Below, one piece after another: positions 18,201 to 26,098 of a DNA stretch of 64,000 nucleotides. A model generated the notes under the pieces. It saw only the letters and a program-made list of their open reading frames with translations, did no database searches and had not been told where the DNA came from. How positions within the stretch are numbered: the first letter of the stretch is position 1; the number at the start of each line of letters is the position of its first letter. Origin of the DNA: Burkholderia cepacia (GTDB taxonomy: Bacteria > Pseudomonadota > Gammaproteobacteria > Burkholderiales > Burkholderiaceae); NCBI RefSeq assembly GCF_001718835.1, contig NZ_CP013442.1, positions 620,001 through 684,000 on the forward strand, in the 5' to 3' direction. The translations under genes were made by a program, and so were the position numbers.

Positions 18201-21200
18201 TCTCCAGCATCTGCTCGACCTCCCCGCGCCCCGGGCGCAGGCTCGCCAGCGACACCACCTCGCTGTCCGGCCCCAGCGTCTGCCGCGCCAGCACCGTCAG
18301 CGTCGGACGCGCGCCGATCTCCAGCACCACGTCCACGCCCTGCGCCGCCAGCGCCTCGATCCCAAGACCGAACCGCACCGGCGCGCGCGTATGCTCGACC
18401 CAGTACCCCGCCGCCGCCACTTCCGCCCCCGCCACCGCGCCGCTCACGTTCGACACCAGCGGCAATTGCGGCGCCGACAGCCGCGTCGCCTTCAGCACCG
18501 CCTCGTACGCCGCCAGCATCGGCTCCACCAGCGGTGAGTGAAACGCATGCGAGCCCGGCAGCAGGTCCGTGCGTACCCCTTCCTGCGCCAGCCGCGCACG
18601 CAGCGCCTCGATCTGCGCCGACGCCCCCGCCACCACCTGCTGCGACGGCCCGTTCAGCGCGGCGATCACCAGCCCGCCGCCCTGCTCCGCCAGCCGCTCG
18701 CGCAGCGTCGCCGCGTCCAGCATCACCGACAGCATCGCCCCGCCTTCGCAACGGCTCTGCATCAGCCGCCCGCGGCTCGCCACCAGCTTCAGCCCCGCCT
18801 CCAGCGTCAGCACCCCGGCCGCCTGCGCCGCCATGTACTCGCCCAGGCTGTGACCCATCACCACCTGCGGCGTCACGCCCCAGCTCTCCCACGTCCGGCG
18901 CAGCGCATACCCCAGCGCAAACAGCGCCGGCTGCGTGTAGTCCGTGCGGTCCAGCAGCGCCGTCGACGCCCCGTACAACACCTCCAGCAGCCCCACCTCC
19001 AGCTCGCCCTCCAGCAGGCTCGCGCATTCGGCCAGCGCCGCCCGGAACACCGGCTCGCGCTCGTACAGCTCGCGCCCCATTCCCGCGTATTGCGAGCCCT
19101 GGCCCGTGAACAGCATCGCCACCCGCGGCCGGCGGTTCCGGTACACCCCGCGCAGCAGCGCCGGCTGCTCGCCGCCCTCGCCGAACGCGCGCAGCCGCGA
19201 CACCAGCTCCGCCCGCTCGCGCACCACCCACGCCGCGCGCTGCTCGAACGCGCTGCGCCCCGTGTTCGCCGTGTAGCAGATCGACGCCAGATCCGCCGAG
19301 CCCTGCTCCACGAACGATGCATAGCGCGTCGACAGCGCGCGCAACGCCTCCTCGCTGCGCGCCGACAGCGTCAGCACCTGCGCGCCGCGACCCGCGCCCG
19401 AAGCTTCCCGCACCACCTCCGGCGCCGATTCCAGGATCGCATGCGCATTCGTGCCACCGATCCCGATCGAACTCACGCCGGCCACGCGCACGCCGCCCTC
19501 GGGGCGCCACGCGCGCAACTGCGTATTGACGAAGAACGGACTTGCGTCGAACGGAATGTCCGGATTGGTCTGCGTGCAGTGCAGGCTCGGCGGGATCTCG
19601 CCGTGAAATACCGTGAGGACCGCCTTGATCAGCCCGGCGACGCCCGCCGCCTGATCGAGGTGCCCGATGTTGGTCTTGACCGAGCCGATCGCGCAGAAGC
19701 CGGTGTCCGCGGTCGACGCGCGGAATGCCTGCGTCAGCGCGGCGATCTCGATCGGATCGCCGAGCGGCGTCGCCGTGCCGTGCGCCTCGACATAGCCGAT
19801 CGCGCGCGGATCGATGCCGGCCGCCGCGTGCGCCTCCATGATCGCGGCTGCCTGGCCGTCGACGCTTGGCGCGGTGTACCCGACCTTGCCCGAGCCGTCG
19901 TTGTTGATCGCCGTCCCCTTCACCACCGCGTAGATGCGGTCCCCGGCCGCGAGCGCGTCGTCGAGCCGCTTCAGCACGACCACGCCGGCGCCGCTGCCGA
20001 ACACGGTGCCCGCGCCCTGTCGGTCGAATGCGCGGCAGTGTCCGTCGGGCGACGCGACCATCCCTTCCTGGTACAGGTAGCCGATGCGATGCGGAACGTG
20101 AATGCTGACCCCGCCGGCGAGTGCCGCGTCGCACTCGCCGCGCAACAGGCTTTGCGCAGCCAGGTGCACGGCGACCAGCGAAGTCGAGCAGGCCGTCTGC
20201 ACGTTGACGCTCGGGCCGTGCAGGTTCAGCCGGTAGCTGACGCGCGTCGGCAGGTGATCCTTCTCGTTGCTGATGCGGATCTGGAAGGCCGCCGCGGGTG
20301 CCGAGTCCGACTCGAGCGGCGCGAGTACCGACTTGTGATAGCCGCTCGCGTCCGTTCCCGCAAATACGCCAATCCCGTCGCCCTCCTTCTGCGGATCGAT
20401 GCCCGCATCTTCCAGTGCCTGCCACGCGCATTCGAGAAAGATCCGCTGCTGCGGATCGAGCAGCTCGGCTTCGCGCGGGCTCATGCCGAAGAAGGTCGCG
20501 TCGAACAAGTCGATGTCGTCGAGCACGAAGCCCGCGCGCACGTAGTTCGGATCGGCGAGCAGCGCAGGCGAGACGCCCGCCGCGCGCAGTTCGGCCTCGC
20601 TGAATTCCGTGCGCGATTCCACGCCTTCGCGCAGGTTGCGCCAGAACGCGTCGACGCTCGACGCGCCCGGCACCCGCACCCCGATCCCGACCACGGCAAC
20701 GCTCGCCGAGCGCGCCGGCATCTCGCCCCGGCTGCGTCCGCGCGGCCGGCCAGCGGCGACGGCCGACTGGCCGTGCGCGTCGAGATAGGCGGCCAGCCCG
20801 GCCACCGTCGGATTGCGGAAGAACTCGACGCGCGGCACGCGCATCCCGAACGCCTGCTCGATCTTCTGCTGCATCTGCAGCAGCAGCATCGAATGACCGC
20901 CGAGATCGAAGAAATTGACATCGACGCCCACCTCGGGCGTGCGCAGCACGTCCCGCCAGATCGCCTGCACGCGTTCGAGCGTCGATCCGTGCGCCGCGGC
21001 CTGCGGCGCGGGCGACACCGCGCGGGCGAGCGCCGGCAGCGCGTTGCGGTCGACCTTGCCGTTGTCGGTCAGCGGCACCCGCTCGATGGACACGAACGCC
21101 GCTGGAATCATGTAGTCGGGCAGCGTGCGGCGCAGGCCGTCGCGCCACTGCGCTGAGCGGTCCGCGGCCGCGCCGTCGTCGTGCACCACGTAGGCGACGA

Positions 21201-23226
21201 GCCGCTGGTCGTCCTCGTCGAGGCGTTCGACGATGGCCACCGCCTGGCGCACGCCCGGCAGCGCAGTCAACGCGGCCTCGACGTCGCCCAGCTCGATCCG
21301 GAAGCCGCGCAGCTTCACCTGGTTGTCGAGCCGCGCGAGCCAGCGGATCGCACCGCTCGCGCTCGCCCGCACCAGGTCGCCGGTGCGATACAGCCGAACC
21401 GCGCGATCGCCGTCGAGCGTCACTTCGACGAACCTCTCCCGCGTCAGCGAATCGCGGCCGTGGTAGCCATCGGCGAGGCCCTCGCCGCCGATGTACAGCT
21501 CGCCCGCCACGCCGGGCGGCACCGGCGCACCATGCGCGTCGAGGATATGCAGGTGCACGTTGCGCAGCGGCGCGCCGATCGCCACGAAGCCGTGATCGCG
21601 CACGTCGTGCCAGGTCGCCCACACGGTCGCCTCCGTCGGCCCGTAGACGTTGCACAGGCGGCCCACCAGCGGACGCAGCGCGCGCGCGAGCGGCTCGTCG
21701 AGCGCTTCGCCGCCGCACACGGCGGTCAGGTCGGGCTTGCCTCGCCATTGCGCGGCGACCAGCATCCGCCACGTGGCCGGCGTCGCTTGCAGCACGCGCG
21801 CCTGCGCCGCGTCAATCCGGCTCGCCAGCGCCAACGGGTCCGCCGTTTCGTCGCGGCTGGCAAGCCACACGCGCCCGCCGGCGACGAGCGGCACGAACAG
21901 CTCCGCGAACGCGATGTCGAACATCGGCGTGGTCACGGCCAGCCACGTCTCGCCCACCTGCAAGCCGCTGCGCTCGTGCATCGCGAGCAGCAGGTTGACG
22001 GCCGCACGATGCGCGACGCGCACGCCCTTGGGCTGGCCCGTCGAGCCCGACGTGTAGATCAGGTAGGCGATCGCGGAAGGATCGTCATCGCTGAAGTCAG
22101 CGCCCGCGCCGTCGCCCGGCACGCCTTCCAGCAGCGCGTCCAGCGCCACCTGCGGACGCGCCTGCGCACCGTCGGCTGCCGCTTCGGCGATCACGAGCCG
22201 GACGTCGGCGTTCTCCAGGATGAAATCGCGTCGCGCGGCAGGGTAGCCGGGGTCCAGCGGAACGTACGCGCAGCCGGCCGTCATCACGCCGAGCAGCGCG
22301 CTCAGCAAATCGACGCGACGCTCCACGCACACCGCCACGCGCTCGCCCGGCTGGATGCCGCGTGCGCGAATCGCGCGTGCGACCCGCGCCGCGCGCTGCA
22401 GCAGTTCGCGATAGCTTAGCCGCTGCGTCGCCGTTTCGACAGCAATCGCGTCCGGCGTCCGCCCGGCGGCCGCACGGATCAGCGCGCTGACCGTCAGATC
22501 GGGTATCTCCGCCACCGGGCCGCGGAGCGTGTCGCGCCATGCGGCGAGCGCATGCGCCGGCCACAGCGGCAGCTCGCCGACCGGCGCGGCCGCCGCGTCC
22601 GGCAGCGCCGTGGCCGCGCCAAGCCAGCTCGTCAGCATGCCCGAGATCGTCGCGGCTTCGTAACGATCCTCGTCGTACTCGCACTCGAGCAACAGCGCGT
22701 CCGCGCGGCGGATCAGCATGAAATTGAGCTCGCTGTCGACGAACAGCGCGTCGGCGTCGTCCAGCGCCGCCTCGGACAGCGCCGCCTCGGCGAGATCGGC
22801 GGGCAAGTTGACGAACGACACCGTCACCGGAGCAGGCGCGCGCTCGGGATCGTGCGGCGTGCGCTGGTCGAGCGCGCCACGGGTCGCGCGCAGCAGCACG
22901 TCGGCCGGCGCGTCCGGCGCGACGTCGAGCGTCAGGCGCGTGCGCGCCGGTTCGCCCTGTGCGTCAGCGTGCGTGATCAGGTCGAGCGGCACGCTGCGCT
23001 GGTCAGCGTAGCGGGCGAGCGTCATGCCGAGCGCCGCGAGCCAGAGCGTCGCCTCCGCGTAGCCGCCGTGCCGCGCGCGCGCGCCGGCCGCCTCCGCCGT
23101 CGCGGCGGGCACGGGCATGTCGTTTCGCATCCTGCGGTAGCGAGGCGTGACCGGCGCGGGATAGTCCCGCGGCAGGTCGAGCGGTACGGGCGTGTGCGTC
23201 GCGGGCTTCGTCGTGTGTGCGTTCAT
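15205..23226 (-). CDS. Hybrid NRPS-PKS: partial C, A, PCP, KS-AT(malonyl)-DH-KR-ACP
   Basis: This is the predicted loading and first extension enzyme (2673 residues, ATG at 23226, 19 bases after the carbamoyltransferase). Residues 1-240 resemble only the C-terminal lobe of a condensation domain, with no HHxxxDG. The A domain (about 250-745) has YTSGSTGQPKG near 390 and NGKVDRNAL near 722. Aligning A4-A5 by hand to GrsA gives the pocket code D-I-A-Q-V-G-V-V-W-K, close to the glycine code DILQLGLIWK but with smaller residues at several positions, so Gly or Ala is plausible. PCP carries GGHSM near 777. KS (845-1260) has TACSTS near 1013. AT has GHSLGEY near 1458 and HAFHS near 1561 (malonyl). 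DH has HxxxGxxxxP near 1772 but Glu in VESGFQ where Asp is expected. KR has GGLGGLG near 2285 and SYAAANAY near 2428. ACP has LGLDSL near 2587. There is no ER. A beta-hydroxy group is the likely outcome. Confidence 0.94.
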   Translation of the reverse strand: MNAHTTKPATHTPVPLDLPRDYPAPVTPRYRRMRNDMPVPAATAEAAGARARHGGYAEATLWLAALGMTLARYADQRSVPLDLITHADAQGEPARTRLTLDVAPDAPADVLLRATRGALDQRTPHDPERAPAPVTVSFVNLPADLAEAALSEAALDDADALFVDSELNFMLIRRADALLLECEYDEDRYEAATISGMLTSWLGAATALPDAAAAPVGELPLWPAHALAAWRDTLRGPVAEIPDLTVSALIRAAAGRTPDAIAVETATQRLSYRELLQRAARVARAIRARGIQPGERVAVCVERRVDLLSALLGVMTAGCAYVPLDPGYPAARRDFILENADVRLVIAEAAADGAQARPQVALDALLEGVPGDGAGADFSDDDPSAIAYLIYTSGSTGQPKGVRVAHRAAVNLLLAMHERSGLQVGETWLAVTTPMFDIAFAELFVPLVAGGRVWLASRDETADPLALASRIDAAQARVLQATPATWRMLVAAQWRGKPDLTAVCGGEALDEPLARALRPLVGRLCNVYGPTEATVWATWHDVRDHGFVAIGAPLRNVHLHILDAHGAPVPPGVAGELYIGGEGLADGYHGRDSLTRERFVEVTLDGDRAVRLYRTGDLVRASASGAIRWLARLDNQVKLRGFRIELGDVEAALTALPGVRQAVAIVERLDEDDQRLVAYVVHDDGAAADRSAQWRDGLRRTLPDYMIPAAFVSIERVPLTDNGKVDRNALPALARAVSPAPQAAAHGSTLERVQAIWRDVLRTPEVGVDVNFFDLGGHSMLLLQMQQKIEQAFGMRVPRVEFFRNPTVAGLAAYLDAHGQSAVAAGRPRGRSRGEMPARSASVAVVGIGVRVPGASSVDAFWRNLREGVESRTEFSEAELRAAGVSPALLADPNYVRAGFVLDDIDLFDATFFGMSPREAELLDPQQRIFLECAWQALEDAGIDPQKEGDGIGVFAGTDASGYHKSVLAPLESDSAPAAAFQIRISNEKDHLPTRVSYRLNLHGPSVNVQTACSTSLVAVHLAAQSLLRGECDAALAGGVSIHVPHRIGYLYQEGMVASPDGHCRAFDRQGAGTVFGSGAGVVVLKRLDDALAAGDRIYAVVKGTAINNDGSGKVGYTAPSVDGQAAAIMEAHAAAGIDPRAIGYVEAHGTATPLGDPIEIAALTQAFRASTADTGFCAIGSVKTNIGHLDQAAGVAGLIKAVLTVFHGEIPPSLHCTQTNPDIPFDASPFFVNTQLRAWRPEGGVRVAGVSSIGIGGTNAHAILESAPEVVREASGAGRGAQVLTLSARSEEALRALSTRYASFVEQGSADLASICYTANTGRSAFEQRAAWVVRERAELVSRLRAFGEGGEQPALLRGVYRNRRPRVAMLFTGQGSQYAGMGRELYEREPVFRAALAECASLLEGELEVGLLEVLYGASTALLDRTDYTQPALFALGYALRRTWESWGVTPQVVMGHSLGEYMAAQAAGVLTLEAGLKLVASRGRLMQSRCEGGAMLSVMLDAATLRERLAEQGGGLVIAALNGPSQQVVAGASAQIEALRARLAQEGVRTDLLPGSHAFHSPLVEPMLAAYEAVLKATRLSAPQLPLVSNVSGAVAGAEVAAAGYWVEHTRAPVRFGLGIEALAAQGVDVVLEIGARPTLTVLARQTLGPDSEVVSLASLRPGRGEVEQMLESAAGLHVRGAALDWASLHRVDQPVKVALPTYPFQRKRYWVDASQHADASAHRHAASDEGGLHTLLGRRLKLPRSTEVRFEAEFRPDWPAYVDHHRLFGAMVVPGASHIAMFLAAAEAVYGEAGCVVDEILFLRPFVMPEAGRRTVQIVMRPAAGQSHAIEMVTLAPQRDPADDAAWTLHVEARSIRGPRALPPAPDASELDAVKARCADYLSGADFYSKVWIPGMDTGNSFRWIDEIWRGDAEALCRTRLPALLEPIDGPFHAGLVESGFQLLNSCWQFATEELLKTDYIYVPFSIDSYRLYGRPATDRLWVHARIVRQGEGEENGVTADIRVFEDSGRVIAHVRGFEVRRLHRGAVHALLQGDGTDRLFATRWQRLDDLATPLLPADDCVLVAGDGAGTGAALAARLRSAGVRCLQVDAASHTGDDLSVPLADPASEAAWRDTLRAVAARAGKGTLHVVDLRALDFGAEADTPADPLAVQAQLCGGALALVGALAQVDRPARLSFVTGGAQELGGTLNVERAAQATLTGLSRVVASEHPEWGCRTIDLDPATADPAAALAPLLHAAPDELQLALRDGAVHAARLGRAKPARRDVPPLEPNGSYLITGGLGGLGLRLAQQLAQAGVKRLVLMSRGAPDAAAAAAIDALRKQGCTVDLARCDVADLEALRAAWHETVLSGPLPLKGIFHAAGALRDGVLGGQSWAEFAVPLHAKVAGALNLHALSLDAPLDCFVCFSSISALFGTAGQGSYAAANAYLDALVGARRTLGLPATSIQWGPFAEVGMAAALDRAHRDKAAARGLQALSPDELLKHVEAARRADAATVVIGNDDWQRYAQTEPSEGVRKLLADWFPKEAADAAPAATHDERDRFDALALPALHDALATYLQAQIAVMLGRTAEEVAPTRGFLELGLDSLAAVEFRSKVQRDLRLSLPATFAFDYGNVELGADFLFERLKAERAPAADEPMPAAGAGSPGQAAGEPADDVDAELARLEASLRR
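18080..19455. repeat. AT-domain direct repeat, copy B
   Basis: This is the second copy of the 1376-base AT cassette also found at 12475-13850, lying in the same orientation inside the NRPS-PKS gene (residues about 1257-1715). Differences cluster near the post-AT linker and near 18410-18470 and 18970-19070. Most are third-position changes. Confidence 0.95.
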
Positions 23227-23245
23227 GGTCGTGTCGTCGTTGTCT

Positions 23246-25009
23246 TCAAGCCTTCAGCGTTGCCAGGTAATTCCCGATCACCAGCGCGTCGAGGCGCGCT
23301 TCGCGGAACGTCTCGACCGCTTCGTCCGCCGTGCGAACGATCGGCTGGCCGCGCACGTTGAAGGAGGTGTTCAGCAGGATCGGAATGCCCGCCGCATGCT
23401 CGAACGCTTCGAGCAACTGATAAAAGCGCGGATTGCGATCGGCGAACACCGTCTGCACGCGCGCGGAGCCGTCGCAATGCGTGACGGCCGGCAACGCGTT
23501 CCGGTGCGCGGCCTTCACACCGGTCACGTACAGCATGTGTGCGAAGGTCTCCACTTCGCCCGCCTTGATGTCGAAGAATTCCGGCGCACGGTGGGCCAGC
23601 ACGGCCGGCGCGAACGGCCGGAAGTCCTCGCGCTTCTTCACCAGCGCGTTGACGCGCGCACGCATCGACGGCGAGCGCGGATCGGCGAGGATGCTGCGAT
23701 TGCCGAGCGCACGCGGACCGAATTCCATCGCGCCCTGGAACCAGCCGACGATCTGCTCGCGCGCGAGCAGGTCCGCCGTCACGCGCGCCAGCTCCGCCGC
23801 GTCGTCGAAGCGGCGCACGTCGAGCCACGGCTTGTCGAGCGCCGCGCGGATCGCGCCGTCGTCCTCGTGCGTGCCCCAGAACGGCATGCTCATCGGCTGC
23901 ATCACCGCATCCGGGTCATGCTCGCTCTGTACGTAGAGCGCTGCGCCGAGCGCCGTACCGTCGTCGCCCGAAGCGGGCTGCACGAAGGTGCGCTTGAACA
24001 GCCGGCTGCGCAGCACGACGCCGTTCGCGGTGCAGTTGAGCGCGACGCCGCCCGCCATGCAAAGGTGGCGCGCGCCGGTGCTCGCCTTGAAGGTCTGCAG
24101 CGTATGCAGCGTCGTGTTCTGCAGCACGGCCTGCAGCGCGGCGGCGAGATCCATGTGGGCCTGGGTGATCGGCTCGTCCGGCAGGCGCGGCTTGCCGAAC
24201 AGTTCTTCGATGACCCGCGACGACGCGCGATAGGTCGCCATCTCGAGCGGCGTCTCGTTCAGCTGCAGGACCGGAATCGTGTAGAAGCCGTCGTCCTGCA
24301 GGCGCACCAGCTCGCTCAGCTTCGCGAAGTACGGGCGCGGGTCGCCATACGGTGCCAGCCCCATCACCTTGTATTCGCCCGAGTTGAAGCGGAACCCGAG
24401 GTGCAGCGTGAACAGCCCGTACAGCACGCCGAGCGAATGCCGGTGCGATACGCTCGCGACCCGGGTGAGGCGGCCATTGCGGCCCGTCCAGATCGACGCG
24501 CTCTCGGTCTCGCCCATCCCGTCGGAGACGAACACCAGCGCGTCGTCCATGCCGCTCGGGTAGTAGGCACTGGCCGCGTGAGCGAGATGGTGCGGCACCT
24601 GCACGAACTTCTCGTCCCACGGCCCGTCGCCCCAGCGTTCGCGCAGCACGCTCAGTTGCGCGTCGCGCGACTGGACCTGCTCGAACTCCACGCGCGCATC
24701 GCCCGTCTGCGCCAGCGATGCGGCGACGGCATCGTAGGCGAATCCGTGCGCGATGCGATCGACCTGGTCGAGCCGCAGGCCCGCCCGGGCCAGCACTGCG
24801 TCGATCGCACCGGCCGGAAAGCGCTCGATGCCCTTTTGGCCCGTGAAGCGCTCTTCCGCCGCCGCGCCGACGATGCCGCCCGGGCCGACGAGCGCCGCGG
24901 CGGCGTCCAGCCCTTGCGTAATGCGCAGTTCACGGCGCTGGATATCCGGGTAATGCTGCTCGCGAAACGAAATGGCGCGGTCCAGCCCGCTAATGCCAAG
25001 GACATGCAT
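23246..25009 (-). CDS. TobZ/NodU-family O-carbamoyltransferase
   Basis: This 587-residue enzyme belongs to the NodU/CmcH/TobZ family, which makes carbamoyl-adenylate from carbamoyl phosphate and ATP and transfers the carbamoyl group to a hydroxyl. The N-terminal YrdC-independent ASKHA-like domain contains VPHHLAHAASAYYPSG near residue 140, with the metal-binding His residues, and the AGGVALNC nucleotide motif. The C-terminal half contains GWFQGAMEFGPRALGNRS near 420 and ends with the usual LLNTSFN stretch. Length is normal for the family. The ATG at 25009 follows GAGGGG at a suitable distance and lies 53 bases after bioB. In this operon the natural acceptor is the hydroxyl expected from the first PKS module. 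An O-carbamate next to an amine could close to a cyclic carbamate resembling the ureido ring of dethiobiotin; that last step is inference. Confidence 0.9.
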   Translation of the reverse strand: MHVLGISGLDRAISFREQHYPDIQRRELRITQGLDAAAALVGPGGIVGAAAEERFTGQKGIERFPAGAIDAVLARAGLRLDQVDRIAHGFAYDAVAASLAQTGDARVEFEQVQSRDAQLSVLRERWGDGPWDEKFVQVPHHLAHAASAYYPSGMDDALVFVSDGMGETESASIWTGRNGRLTRVASVSHRHSLGVLYGLFTLHLGFRFNSGEYKVMGLAPYGDPRPYFAKLSELVRLQDDGFYTIPVLQLNETPLEMATYRASSRVIEELFGKPRLPDEPITQAHMDLAAALQAVLQNTTLHTLQTFKASTGARHLCMAGGVALNCTANGVVLRSRLFKRTFVQPASGDDGTALGAALYVQSEHDPDAVMQPMSMPFWGTHEDDGAIRAALDKPWLDVRRFDDAAELARVTADLLAREQIVGWFQGAMEFGPRALGNRSILADPRSPSMRARVNALVKKREDFRPFAPAVLAHRAPEFFDIKAGEVETFAHMLYVTGVKAAHRNALPAVTHCDGSARVQTVFADRNPRFYQLLEAFEHAAGIPILLNTSFNVRGQPIVRTADEAVETFREARLDALVIGNYLATLKA

Positions 25010-25062
25010 GACGGCCCCTCGTAAAGAAATGCGAATGGTGTCGGGTCGACGCGGACGCTCGA

Positions 25063-26058
25063 TCAGCGCGCGCCCAGTCTCGTGATCAGATGCTCATCCC
25101 GCTCGAGCGTCGGGTTAGGCGTCGTCAGCAGCCGGTCGCCGACGAACACCGAGCCGGCGCCGGCCAGGAAGCACAGCGCCTGCAGTTCGTCGCTCATGTG
25201 CTCCCGGCCGGCCGACAGGCGGACCACCGATTCCGGCATCAGGATCCGGGCAACCGCGATAGTGCGCACGAACTCCAGCCCGTCGACGCCGTCGGCTGCG
25301 GCCAGCGCGGTGCCGGGAACCCGCATCAGCGAGTTGATCGGCACCGACTCGGGATGGACCGGCAGGTTCGCGAGGGTCTGCAGCATGCCGATACGGTCGT
25401 CGCGGGTCTCGCCCATGCCGACGATGCCGCCGCAGCACACCTTGAGGCCCGCGCCGCGCACGTGGTCGAGCGTCTCCAGGCGATCGTCGAGCGTGCGCGT
25501 GCTCGCCACCGTCGGGTAATACGCCGGCCCGGTGTCGATGTTGTGGTTGTAGAAATCCAGGCCGGCATCCGCCAGCCGCGCGGCCTGCGGCCCGGTCAGC
25601 ATGCCGAGCGTCACGCAGGTCTCGAGGCCGAGCGCCTTCACGCCCTTGACCATGTCGCACACACGCTCGAGATCCCGCTCGCGCGGGCTGCGCCACGCCG
25701 CGCCCATGCAGAACCGCTGCACGCCGGCCGCCTTCGCGGACGCCGCGGCAGCCAGCACCGCATCGAGATCCATCAGCTTGCTGGCCGGCAGCATCGTGTC
25801 GGCATGCACTGACTGGCTGCAATAGCCGCAGTCCTCCGGACATCCGCCGGTCTTGATCGACAGCAGCTGCGAAATCTGCAGCGGACGTCCCGCATGGAAG
25901 CGGCGCTGGATCGTCTGCGCGTCGTACAGAAGATCCGTCAGCGGCGCGGCGAACAGCGCCGCGATCTCTTCTTGCGTCCAGTCGTGCCGGACGGCCGCGT
26001 CGGCGCTCCGATTGCCTGCGGACGCGCGAACGCCGTCCGACGACGTGTCATGACTCAT
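25063..26058 (-). CDS. bioB: Biotin synthase (radical SAM)
   Basis: BioB inserts sulfur between C6 and C9 of dethiobiotin using a radical SAM [4Fe-4S] cluster and a sacrificial [2Fe-2S] cluster. The 331-residue protein has CxxxCxxC at Cys73, Cys77 and Cys80. It also keeps every known [2Fe-2S] ligand of the E. coli enzyme at a constant offset of 20: Cys117, Cys148, Cys208 and Arg280. The dethiobiotin-contacting Asn171, Asn173 and Asp175 are present in YNHNIDTG. It therefore looks catalytically complete. No bioA or bioD is adjacent, unlike a normal bio operon, and the gene sits between an oxidoreductase (40 bases upstream) and a carbamoyltransferase inside a PKS operon. It could be a second, antimetabolite-tolerant copy, or a tailoring enzyme that inserts sulfur into the polyketide. 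Confidence 0.95.
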   Translation of the reverse strand: MSHDTSSDGVRASAGNRSADAAVRHDWTQEEIAALFAAPLTDLLYDAQTIQRRFHAGRPLQISQLLSIKTGGCPEDCGYCSQSVHADTMLPASKLMDLDAVLAAAASAKAAGVQRFCMGAAWRSPRERDLERVCDMVKGVKALGLETCVTLGMLTGPQAARLADAGLDFYNHNIDTGPAYYPTVASTRTLDDRLETLDHVRGAGLKVCCGGIVGMGETRDDRIGMLQTLANLPVHPESVPINSLMRVPGTALAAADGVDGLEFVRTIAVARILMPESVVRLSAGREHMSDELQALCFLAGAGSVFVGDRLLTTPNPTLERDEHLITRLGAR

Positions 26059-26098
26059 GTGAACGATTCCGTTGATTGAGATGAAAGTCGGACGGCAG

